From NCBI GenBank assembly GCA_021464245.1, contig JADCRB010000054.1, positions 862,291 to 926,290 of the forward strand: a stretch of 64,000 nt of DNA, in the 5' to 3' direction. A program made the position numbers and the translations under genes. The notes beneath the pieces are model-generated. The model made no database searches. It saw only the letters and a list, made by a program, of their open reading frames with translations, and was not told the DNA's origin. Source of the stretch: Carallia brachiata (taxonomy: Eukaryota > Streptophyta > Magnoliopsida > Malpighiales > Rhizophoraceae). Below, one piece after another: positions 12,459 through 24,300 of this stretch. Position 1 is the first letter of the stretch. Each line of letters opens with the position of its first letter.

Positions 12459-13948
12459 TTGACAGAACAATGATGGTTCAAGGATCAATAAGTCATAGGT
12501 AATTTAGAGGAGATAACATTTTACTGCATAATTTGTCCGAAATGGTAAGGAAACAACGTAAAAACATGTGCTTGTTGTACAATTGTATGTTTACGGCAAT
12601 CTTTTACCCATTTGTGCTATTCCTTCCTATCATTTTGTATTATCACCATTTGAGCAATACGACCCTAATAAGGGCGAGAATGAATGAAAATGCAATGCAG
12701 ACAAAATGTCTTCATACGGCTTGGAAATTCAGCTTACATGAAAGCATCTCTAATTTTGGTTTCCATGGGTGATGCTAGGTCTATAATTTGTTGATTCGAG
12801 CAACATTTTATTAATTTGATGGGCTTAATGAGGTTAAGAATTGGAGATTTGGCCACCTTGAGAGAGAGAGAGAGGAAGAAAGCACTCCATTTCAGTGCTT
12901 AATAGGTAATCAGGCACAATGATCCTGCCAGTCTCGTAAGAATCAACCGGACTGACCAGCTGAATTAGAGATTTTATAACCAATTTTCGACATGTGATCC
13001 GATCAATCAAAACTGCTCAAGAATCGCTCGAAATCGAGAAACAACCTAACCGGTCAGACCAATCCAATTTAACCATCAAATTTCAAAATTTTAATTTGAC
13101 CCCAAAATTATTTAACTTATAATTGAGTCCTAAATTTAATTAAAACTTTCAATTTAATCCTAAATTTAATCTAAACATTCAATTTGATCATTAAAACTAA
13201 AAAATTAACATCCAATCAAAGAAGTCCATAATATTTTTTTTTTTGTTAAAAATTTTGAACTTAACTATTAAAAATTATTTTTATGATAATATATCATATA
13301 TAATTATTATTTTTTATAATTACTGTTGTAAACATATATTTATTATTAAACACCAATTTTATTAGCTTAAATATCGGCTTAATTGATTAAACCTTGAGCT
13401 ATTATTTTTTTTCAGTTTAATAACCAATCTAATTTTGAAAACATTGAATCCCTTTCCCAATTCATGAAACTCAGTCTAACAAGAATTAAAAACCTATTAC
13501 ATGTATCGTCCTGGGTTTCTGATTTTGCAAGAAACTAACAAACCTGGGATATGTCCCTATTCCATTTTGCTTCATCATACAGAAACAGAACAGAATTAAT
13601 CCAGAAGGCAATCGAACTATGATACAGATCATGTAAAGAATACGAACAAAGTAAAGAATCAGTGAACCTCAAGACAGCAGTGAAAATCTATAGAAAGAGG
13701 CAATCAATTGCATTTCTAGTTTAAACGAGTCATATGCATCAGCTCGTGCATGAGCTAGTCAGGAATATCCAAAAAATGACTTGCCAATTTCAAAACATCT
13801 CAGAAACAACCCAGAGAACCAGGAATGCAAAATCAACAAAAATCACTACAAGGTTTCTGCTATTAAGCCACATTAGTTTGGTTAGCTCATCATATTACCA
13901 AAAAAATGACACTGAAATCTACAGGCACGCATTCCCTCGGCTCATTGT
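12459..13948. other. Intergenic region between FLA and the SelH-like gene
   Basis: The genes converge here, so both 3' ends lie in this interval. Beyond 3' flanking sequence I see AT-rich sequence (13080-13440) and a patch with ACCGGTCAGACC-like words near 13050, which may be old transposon debris. No gene is supportable. Confidence 0.6.
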
Positions 13949-16900
13949 TTAACTTTGTGTTGGTGTTTTAATTTTGTTGATTACATCAGAGATGACCTCT
14001 TTCATGTCAAGGTCCTTCATTGGCTTAAATGGCCGTTTCATGTCCTGCAAAAGTCCAAAATCAAGCAAAACTAAGAGGATGCTGAATAAGACGGAGGCTA
14101 GGCAATGTTCAGCACAAATCATGTTAGGATCAGACACTATACACTCTACAATGGAAAAACAATAAGAAAGCCAATTCTTTAACCGTCAACAAACACGCGC
14201 CAATTAGAATTGAAAATATGTCGGGCTATTCCATTTCCATTTGAAAAGGAAAGACTAAATTTTAATAGCCTGAAGGGACAATACCAATTAGGTCTGCTGA
14301 TAAATTGTACCAATTAGATCTCACAATATTAATGGGTTGTAATCAAGAAAGCGAATCCCACCAATTATCACCTTTTTTATGCAAAAGGTTTTAACAAACT
14401 CTCATCAATGTTAACATATCTACATATCTGTTTGACCAGTGGATTTCAGCTCCACCTTATATCAACGTAGACCTACCAAGCTAGACAACATAAGAGCCAC
14501 TGTAGTCAGCTTTTTTCTTTTTTGTGTAATTTTACTGTCAATTCCTTAACAACACCATCAATGCATTTACTCATGAATAAATTTTGCGCTTGATGTGCAT
14601 GATAGGGCATTGAATGGTAATTAATAGTAAAATATAGCTTGCGCTGTCTTAATGACTTCAGATGAAGGAAAATAATGCTAGATTTAAAGTGGTTTGCTTT
14701 TCCGTATTGAAGTCCCTGGTTCTCAACACAACAAAATCCAGTATCAAAGAAGACGAAGATATGAAATATAGATTCTGCCAGTATGCATAATGTTTACCAG
14801 AAGACTGATGAATGTCTCCCCACCTTGCTCCCTTATTTCAAAGCAACCCCTGCGAGGCTGTCAAAAGAAAATGAATCAATTTAAACACGTGGTGCTATAA
14901 GGACAATTCATCAGATATTTCTCATGCAAAATGAATAGGTTTTTCCTATCCTCTGTGTGTGTATATCAGTTAAACGCAACGGGGAAACTCTAGCTGGTCG
15001 TAACTAACAAATAGGAGACTGCATGTAGCTTTGCGTCTAAAGAAAAAAAAATGAATGACATTCCTGCTTCTGCATGCATGAAAGCAACCAGATCAGTACA
15101 TCTTTATGATATTAAAGCAAGGAATTACTTAGCATTTTGCACCAGCAAAAATTTACATCAACATCCAATTGTGGAATAATATAAGCAGTTATGAGCATTA
15201 CAACAAACTTTGAAGTACAGGAGGATACGGCAATATATCGTTGAAGGCATAGGTTCTGGATTTAGTTAATTATGTAATTAAAACATTCAACCTACAACTC
15301 AGCCTCTGGATGACTGGATTAGATCAAACAGCATGTGAATCTGAATTTGACAGCAGTTTCATATGACGTGTAGAAATCAAAACTGAGATCCTTCAAATAA
15401 ATGATTAGTGGGAATCCTCAACAACGAAAATTACAGATCTATGCTGAAAATACATCTTCAACAGGCAAACAAATTTCCGGAGAAACTAATCGGAAAATAC
15501 AAATTTGAAAGGACTACAAATTTCTAATCCAATCCTTATGTCCTTTACACCAAGACAACAAAACAAAGAATGAATTAAAAAAAAAAAAAAAGTGTCAAGA
15601 GATTGTATCAATGCATATGAAGTATTGCTTTACAGGAAAGCTAATATGAGTAAATATAACAAGAAAACTCAGTACCCGATACTAAAATTAATAATGTTCA
15701 CCAGACACACCTTCTCAGGATTGAGCAGCACAGTGATACCAGGAACAGCATCCCTTAGACCCTTTTCCACCAGTTCAGCCCTTTGCTTGAATGAGTTGCA
15801 CTGTTTGCTACAAGAAGCAAAGAGTCAACTAGAAAATGCTCTGTATGACAGAACGTTAACATCATTTTAGGGAAAAATTAATGGCAGATATGGAGCTAAA
15901 AATGCCGTAATCATCACAACAGCTATGGACAATACACTTTTGACCAACAAAATCAATCCTAAGTACCCCTAGGTAGAAATATTTTCTTATCAAACAAATC
16001 ATAGCATTCTTCAGCAAAATTTTTAGTTTAATATGCGAGATTACACAGTCCCAAACTAAGCACCCAATAAGAAGAGTCCAGAATGATACCCTCATGGATC
16101 CTTCCTTCGTACCCAGCATAGTCAATATTTTCTCATAGAAAATACAGCTGTATTAGTGCAAGATTAGAACCAACAGAAAGAATTACTCGAACAAAACAAA
16201 TACTTCGGACACCAGGAAGGCAAAGCATTTGAGAACGCCTAGCAAAAACTCTAACATAATGCTGCACAGTCGGACTTAAAACACAAATTCCGAGTAAATT
16301 GAACTTTTTCCAGACATTTTCACTCAGCAGCTGAAGAGAAATTTGTGGTTAGAATGATAATCTGAGACGCAGCAGACCATACGACGAGGATCCAGACCGA
16401 AAGGAAATTTGTGGTTAGTGATGATCTGGCTTCTACAGGACAAACATATATAGCACAAAGCTTAAGCTTCCCACTGTCTTCACATTTGTGTAATCACAAG
16501 ATAGATAAATTATCGAGTAGTTAAACGCCTTCTTTCCTTTTTTTTTTTCTTTTTTTTTTCATGATTTTATCCCTTATTAGGATGAAACCATTAGATTCCC
16601 CTTCTCTTCCAAGCATTTCTCAGCAGCCAAACATGATCTAGCAAGTACGGATAATCAAAAACCCTATTAAAGGAAACCCCCACAAAAAAAAAAAAAAGAG
16701 AGAGAAACAAGAAAGAAACATTTAATAAATAAATTACCTAAAAGAACATTTAATAATAACTTACCTTTTCTCTGTTTTTTCTTTTCCCTTATTTCTTCAT
16801 CAGTCCCATCAGCCAAACAGAACAACAAATTACATAAAATAAAAAAAATAAAAAAAAAAGAAGAAGCAGAAGGAGAAGAAAAAGAAGAAATTTGTTAAGG

Positions 16901-17256
16901 GAAAAAAAAAAACAAAAATAGATAAAAACTCACCAGTGTTCAATCACAATGGTCTTCGTGGCTCCGCCGCCACCGGTACTCTCTTGTTTAGCATGCTCCA
17001 CCTCCTTCTCAGCTTTTTCCTCCTCCTGCTTTTCCTCTGCAGCTTCCTCCGTCACAGTCTCCACTTTCTCTTCAGCCTTGGCCTTCGCCTTCTTCTCAGT
17101 CGATTTAGCCTTCTTGTTGTTCTTGGGCAACTCGACGGCCGATGACGCTGCTGAGCCCTTGGCAGCCCGCTGAGACGCGCTTCTCGTCAGCCTAACCGAC
17201 GTCGGTGCGCTAGGCTTCGCTGACTCTTCCTGAGCCTTTCGCTTCTTCGGCGCCAT
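13949..17256 (-). CDS. Selenoprotein H-like protein, Cys (CxxC) form
   Basis: Plant homologue of selenoprotein H, a thioredoxin-fold nuclear/nucleolar redox protein of the Rdx (SelW/SelT/SelH/SelV) family. Exons, all GT-AG, in order are 16934-17256, 15711-15807, 14798-14857 and 13949-14044, giving 191 residues. The N-terminal half is charged and low-complexity: MAPKKRKAQEE with basic clusters that resemble nuclear localisation signals, then a Glu/Lys-rich stretch that may be a coiled coil. The Rdx domain starts at TIVIEHCKQC, where the redox pair is Cys108-x-x-Cys111; animal SelH has selenocysteine at the second position. It continues through VLLNPEKPRRGCFEIRE and ends KTPTQS. An in-frame upstream ATG at 17316 only adds a Ser-Glu-Arg run encoded by a GA/CT microsatellite, so 17256 is preferred. 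The redox role is inferred from the family. Confidence 0.9.
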
Positions 17257-17285
17257 TGAATGAAGAGAGTGGTCCGTACGGTACA

Positions 17286-17311
17286 CGCTCTCTCTCTCTC
17301 TCTCTCTCTCA
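17286..17311. repeat. (CT)n microsatellite in the SelH-like 5' leader
   Basis: About twelve CT repeats lie 30-55 bases upstream of the MAPKKRK start codon of the minus-strand SelH-like gene. CT/GA tracts are common in plant 5' leaders. Confidence 0.85.
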
Positions 17312-20230
17312 CTCACACTATCTTCACTCTATGCCTCTGAGACGCTGCTGCAATTCCACGCGACAGTTTGCGTGACAGAAAAGCGCGTTTGGTCTTCCCG
17401 CCCATTTTACATTGGGGATTTTGAACGAACGGTCATGATGGAATGGGAGTTTTACCCGGAAAATGTGGTCATGTGGATGGGAAATTGAGAAGCTGAGATT
17501 GATCCACGTACGAATTGCCAGCTAGGCTTGAAAACTCTGTTTTTGCGACAGAGTGAGATTAATTAAGTATAAGTTTTTTCAGTGCCACGATTAATTAACT
17601 ATAAGTTAATTTCATTCATTACATTTTCGTATTTTTTAAATTCTGTCCTTAACTTCTTTTTAAATCGATCTAAAACGTTAATTTTTTCAGGATAATTTAA
17701 TATATCTGCTAATAATGCTATTAAGTAAACTTACGTGGTGTAATGTGGCATGCCACCTTATCAATTTTTTAAATATCAACATATCGTATTAGCATCTTTT
17801 TCATACGATGTGGTATTTTTTAAAATTAATTGTATTTTTTTTGTATTTTTTTTTAAAATTAATAATTTTAATAACTTAAAAAAAGAAAACAAATTTTCAA
17901 AAAGACCATTGTGTTTACAATTCAATATTGAAATGAGAATCATAATCTAGTAGAATAAAAAAAAAAAGACTTATTTCATAACATATTTAGTATATTTAGG
18001 GATCGAAATCAAAAACTCTTTGTAGTCAATTGTTATTGCTCGGAATCAAATCAATTATTGAATTAATTATAAGAAGAATATGAATGATTGAGTCTTGAAG
18101 GTGGAAAACATGATTATCTTAAATATAGAAAATCACATTGATAAATTTAAAATGAAAATAAAAATTATCAATAAACAAACATTACAATAAGAATCAATTA
18201 TTTTATTCTCATTCTTATTTAGTAAAAAAACACTCCTTAATTTTGATATTTCAGATAACACCTTTTTTAGTTATAAACATATAAATTATTACAATTGAGT
18301 TTTAAACTTTTTAATTTTTTCAATTGAATCTTATATTTTTTTAATTTTTTTCAATCGAATTTTTCTGTCAACGGACAGTTACTCAGACCTTTGAAAACAT
18401 ACTCTCATCAAATAGAAATGAATAAATCATCACACTTATGCATGCATAGACTTAGAATATGGTAGAAATTACGCTCGTGAGCTGCAACTAAGGGTCTGTT
18501 TGTTTACTAAAGAAAATAAAATTTTCAAACATCATTTAACGAGGACAATAAAATTCTAGAATTTCATTTTCTATTTTGGTATTTAGCTGTGATACAGAAA
18601 ATATCATTCTATATTTAATGAAATAATGTAAAATGAAATTATAAAACTGACATTCTATGTATACTGAAATCTTATAAAATAAAATATTGAAAATTTGACT
18701 TTTGACAAATTTTTCCCTTGCTCTTGTTCTCTTTTCCTGTCATTTTTACTCTCTCTTTCTCATAACTCTCTCTCTTCCTCTTTCTCTCTCGCATAATTCT
18801 CTCTCTCATAAGTCTCCCTTAATCTCTTTATCATTTTATTTTAGTAATCTCTCTCATAAATGGTTAAAAAACTCGTGCAAACAGTCAAGCTAGTGCAAAG
18901 TTATACTCCTATAATAATGCTCTCTTTTTCCTTGCAGACAATAATTATACTTTAATTGGTTATCAATAATTTAATGTTTGTACATATGCCTCAAGTTGTC
19001 CAATTCATAAATTCACTCTCTTAAAACCAATACAAATAATGATCAATGATAAAAGTTCACACAAATACAAAAAAGTCATAAGTTCACCATCTCTTAAATG
19101 TTCACTATGTAATTCTTCTATTACATTAATTCATCCAATTTGGCATCTATTATTTAGTCATCAAACAAATTGTCTGGCCACCATTGCATCCATGCTTGGC
19201 TGCTAGTAAAAATGAAATAGTTAGCTGATTTAAAAGGTGAAACTATTGAACTTTCAAAAAAGAAGTTGAAATGAACCTATGAGATTGAAATGGACAAAAC
19301 GAAACAACAAAAGTGTCGCAACAACAGCATGAACAAGGCAAAAACAATGCTATAAGATCTACATCATTGAGAATTACTTTTTGGGGGAGGTTTCTCTCCA
19401 AAACTCTTACATAGCTCTTTCCCAACAACCTTTAACCCAGCAAGTAGCCCCAATCCTAAAAGAAACAACAGCTCCTCTCACCTATTTTTCCAGCAAATAC
19501 CAGCAGAAAAAGCAGTTCTTTTACCCAATTTCCAACAAATCTCTTCCAAAACTAAATAATTAAGGTGTGCAAGTGATTATGACTGAAAAACAATAGTTAA
19601 GGGGTGTTCTCTTACCCCTAATTTTTCCAACAAATACTAACTGCTCCTCTCACTAAAAAAACTAGTGAATATGACTAATAAACAAAAACAAAAAAGTGAT
19701 AACTAGTCAACAGAAAGCCTCGAAGATGCATGTGCTTAATTTTACTTTCTCCATTTAAATGTCTAATAAGGCTTCAAATTTAGCATGCTCTGCAGAAAAA
19801 ATTTTGACAAACTTTTCTCTTTTTGGTCGGTTCAAATTAAGGTTTAACATTGTTGAACGAACCAAAGGCAAAGAAGAAATAAACAAGTAATCATATACTT
19901 TATTCTTTGCTATTGGGTACTTTTTTGTTTGAACACATGTCAAATTGCAGTCCGCAACCGCAATTGCTATGACGGTAGTCATGGCAAATTCTCATCAACC
20001 AAAATTGTAGTTGACGTGATCACAAATGTGTCCACATTAACTTAAAATGTTCTCAATTGAGGCAAGAGTAGTATGGCCAATTTAAAACCTTGATCTAACA
20101 TTTTTCTCATAAGCTTTTGTATCTCATTCTTGCTTTTTTTTTTTTTAACTAATGTAGTCTTCCACTGAACTGAGAAAGGAGATTGCTACGATTGAGGCTG
20201 AAATATTGTAGTTGTAGCATATTTATTTAA

Positions 20231-20587
20231 GGGTTAATATACAAAAATATTTTAAATTTTAATTAAAATAATAAATTTAGTACTAATTATAAAAAATAAT
20301 AAATTTAACACTAATTTTGTAAAAGTAATAAATTAAGCACACTGTAAAATTTTATGAACAGAATTTATTTATCTCGATAATGTGACATTAACTTATATGA
20401 TTATTATGTCATCAAAATGTATATAATTCTATAAATCTATCATTGAAATTAATAGATTCTCTTTATATAAAATTGTTGCGTGCTAGATTTGTTATTTTAA
20501 GTAAAATTGATGTTAAATTTGTTACTTTTAAAATTGATATTAAATTTGTTATTTTAAGTAAAGGTAACGATTTACGTATATTAATCC
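20231..20587. mobile_element. Mutator-type MITE, 357 bp, 9 bp target duplication
   Basis: The element starts GGGTTAATATAC and ends GTATATTAATCC, with inverted arms of roughly 120-150 bases built from repeats such as AATAATAAATTTA. The 9 bp word TTTATTTAA flanks it exactly on both sides (20222-20230 and 20588-20596). Long terminal inverted repeats with a 9 bp duplication indicate a non-autonomous Mutator-like element. It has no coding capacity. Confidence 0.85.
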
Positions 20588-21010
20588 TTTATTTAAATTT
20601 TTTTTTTAAAAAGACTTGGCTAAAAGCTGCATTGAAGAAGATTGAAGAATTTTTTTAAAAATAAAGGTGAGAAGGAGAATATGAATATTGTACAGTCAAA
20701 TCTTAGCAATTTGTCCCTTTCCACAAAAGCGCAGTTGTTGGTGAAATGAAGCCCCACAAGATTTTAAAGATGAGAAGGAGAAGATGAATACCCATAAGAT
20801 TAAAAAGACCTACTACCTGACTTGTAGAAATTAGTTCAAAGATGGAAGAAGAAGCCATAGATCTAAACAACAGACGATGAAAGATACCAATTTCTACAAA
20901 AAATCAAGAAGTTTTGAGTGATACCTTTGTTCCTTTGGTCGCTCTTCTTTTTCTCGCTTTAGTCGGCTTTTGCTCTTTCTGTTCTTTTTTCTGAGCGGCA
21001 CTTTCTTTTT

Positions 21011-21325
21011 TGGGATAACCAATTTTTTAGATCTAAATCTTTGTAATTTTTTTTATTTGAGGACTAAACCTTTTAAGTTTTCTATTTAAGACTTAAACCT
21101 TTATTTTGTTTTTTATTTAAGTCCTTTTACAGTAAAATCGTTAATTTTTCCGTTAACTTTAATCCTATTTCCGTTAGATCTAACGGAAAAGTTAACGGTA
21201 AATCATATAAAAGGACTTGAATAGAAAAAAAATAAAGGTTTAGACCTTAAATAGAAAACTTAAAAGGTTTAGCCCTCAAATAAAAAAAATCACAAAAGTT
21301 TAGGTCTAAAAAATTGATTATCCCC
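21011..21325. mobile_element. Foldback Mutator-type MITE, 315 bp, 9 bp target duplication
   Basis: The whole element folds on itself. The left arm begins TGGGATAACCAATTTTTTAG and the right arm, read on the other strand, begins GGGGATAATCAATTTTTTAG. The arms stay similar for more than 110 bases, with a palindrome (TTCCGTTAGATCTAACGGAA) near the centre. TTTCTTTTT flanks both sides (21002-21010 and 21326-21334). It has no coding capacity. Confidence 0.85.
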
Positions 21326-24300
21326 TTTCTTTTTGTGTCAATTCCTTTTTTTTTTATCATATTGTTATGTCTTGAGAAAATGTTGTTCGCTCGTTTTGAA
21401 CAAACAACGTTTTCTCTAAAATGACTACGCCTTTCCCCATTGATTAGGTGGAGATTTTCCATGACCATTAATTTTTTGGATCCAAATATCGTAAAATGAT
21501 GCAAATGCTTTCTTGAATGTCCTTGCCGGCTCAAACAAACGCAGCCTAGAAATATAAACCTTTTGCTGAATTCGAGAATTTGATTATTGTCCTTGGATCC
21601 TTTTCCCAATTTGATTTTTGTGGTTGCGTGCGCACGTTAAAAATGACACTCACCATAGAAGGCCAATGCCATTGGCATATTTGCATTCCAAATAACAAGC
21701 GTTTTATTTTTCTCTCCGTTTATGTGTTCACTTTAATTTGTAGCACAAAATATGATATTTTTGCGAGTTAATTCATAATTAATGATAATAATATTGAGTT
21801 AAAGATGAAGTAAAAAAATTGTTTTATTTATTTTTGGACCACAAAAATTAAAAAATTTGTCCTTTTACATTACCTATTAATTAACAGTTGGGCCCTTTCG
21901 TAATATTTTAATAAAATAGGATTTCAATTTTAATGGATTGAGGATTCTCATGTGCATGCATCCAAATATTTTTTCATTAAGGTTATAGTACTTATAATTG
22001 ATTGTAATTATTTTTTTTAATTTTTTTGATTATAATTTTTCTTATTTTTGACATATAATTATGTAAGAATATCTGTTAGCATGAAAAAGTCTTATAATTA
22101 TGAAAATTTGATTACAATTAAAATCGAATATAATTAATTAATCAATATTGCTTAATTGTAATGAAATAGGATTCTACTAATTCCTATAATCTTACTTTAA
22201 TTCTGATTAAATTTTTATAATTGTAAAATTTTTCAACATAGAAAAATAAAAGACAAAAAGAGATTAAAAAAACTATTCTCAAATTATTATTTTTGAGAAA
22301 GAAGAAAAAATATCTCAAATTCACCTTTTCTTTTTCTAAAGAACTATTTCATCAAAACGAAAGAACCCAAATCCTCTTCTTTTTTCTTTCCCCCTAAAGT
22401 CAATTTAATTAACAATCTATTTTTCTAAATCTAAAATTAACTGTAAAAAAAGCTTATTTTAAATTAGGTTTATAAAATGAAATACTTAACATTTGGATGT
22501 CTTTTTGTTTTTTTATTTTAAATAAAACAAAAGCTAAAACGAAATTCTTCACAAATTTGAAAATTCAATGTATCCTTCGGGTCTAATACTAATTATTATT
22601 ATAACAGAAAAATAAACTGTTATAATCATAGGTAACCAAACAAATAGTAGCAACAATTAACAATAAGTAAACACAAAAAAAAAAAAAAAAACCCTGCGCA
22701 ACTCTTCTAAAGTGATGCTCGTTTCCGTTGCAGATGTTTTGGAGTTTCCGATGCTGATGTTTAGGAGATCAAACGATGTTTAGGAAATTAAACGAAAGCA
22801 TAGAGTCACTAATTTGATAAAAACTCATTTGAACCCCTTTTTTTTTTTTTTTTTTTTTTTTTTTCGTTTTTGCGGTTCCTCTCACTTATAGTCATAAGAG
22901 GTTGACACTCATCTCTTTTTTTTTTTTTTTTTCAATAAAAAAGAGGTTTGTGAATATATCGATTATAGCATTTTTAGATTAAAATCAGAGTAATCTTCAT
23001 TTTTGAATTATTCGTTCAACTACCCTCATAAAAGTAGACCCACCACCCCAATACTGTTGGATCTGAATAGACCTCCTTCACATCCGATGTAAATGTGGTG
23101 TAAATGTTGATGAATCGTAAACTCATCCAACATATGTGCACAACTTGCGCTGGCAGAATAATTAAATTTCTACAATCACCAAATAACATAATTTTAGTTA
23201 ATTTTTATTAATAAATTTAATAAATTATTATCTCAAAAATTAATTATTTAAATTAAAAAGTATAAAAGAATTTATTGCCCAAATTAAAAACATTGAAAAG
23301 TTAAATACAAAATAACTAAACCACAAGAAATTAAATTCAGTTAACCCTACTTTTTTTTATATCTATAGACAAAATATTTAGATACACATTGTCAACATGA
23401 AAAGCCCACCATCAAAACCAATCGGACTTGATATCAAGCTCAAATTAAATTTGATTTGATTTTTTTTAAAAAAAAAAATAATAAACGAATGGAACTCCAG
23501 GATTGAGGTCCAATTGAGCTCAAGCTCGCTTTAAACCTCAACGAAATCAGTACTTGAGGTCAATCGGGCTCGATTGAAACCTTAATGGGACTCAAATTTT
23601 ATCTGGATTTTAAATACGTACTTGTATAATTTCCTTTTATGTTTCCTGTTCAATAATTTTTACCAAAACTCATCCCTGTAATGTTGTACAATGTTCCCGT
23701 TCATATTGACTAAAATTCTAACACAGTACAACAGTATATTTACAAACCAAACTTCCTTGGTCTCAGATAAGTGGAAGTGCCTTGCCGCAAACCTGGCATA
23801 GCAACTTTCTGCTGCTGTTTTTCCCTCCTCTCCCTCTCCTTCTTTTTGTTCTCTTTGTCTGCCTCTGCTTGCACCTTCCTCAAATTCTCCATTTCCTCTT
23901 CCATTGCAGTTTTTTCTTCCTTCTTTCTCTTCTTGTGCTCCAACATTGATGTGTCTGATTCCTTCACTGAAAAAAACATGGGTCCCAGCTCGGCCAACCA
24001 CTGGGGTTCTACTGCAGTCACGCACTCCATATATTCCTTTGTAGTCAACACCAATTCATGATATACCACATAATCAGGAGTGTAACCTAAACCATAAAGA
24101 GCGCTGGTGGGGCGTAAATGGCATGGCATCCCGTTTCTACAATTGACATACTCCCCGACACCTTTTAATCTTGCTGCATTGTGAAAATATGCAGAACAGA
24201 TAGCCTTGCGTACAATGTCCCAATCGTGCCCACAAGACGTTAGTGGGATTTTCAATGTCTTGAGAATATCCAAGAGCTGAGATCTGACTTCTCTAGCCTT

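Larger units (their letters stand above)
17317..23739. other. Gene-free AT-rich region with MITEs
   Basis: Apart from the 5' flank of the SelH-like gene, I find no coding sequence. Two MITEs with 9 bp target duplications are listed separately. The rest is AT-rich, with homopolymer runs (for example poly-T near 22840-22865) and short open frames without protein-like composition. Confidence 0.7.

Noticed and set aside
17257..17316. Upstream in-frame ATG extending the SelH-like protein
   Set aside because: The extension is encoded by a GA/CT microsatellite (SERERERES) and the MAPKKRK start is a better fit.
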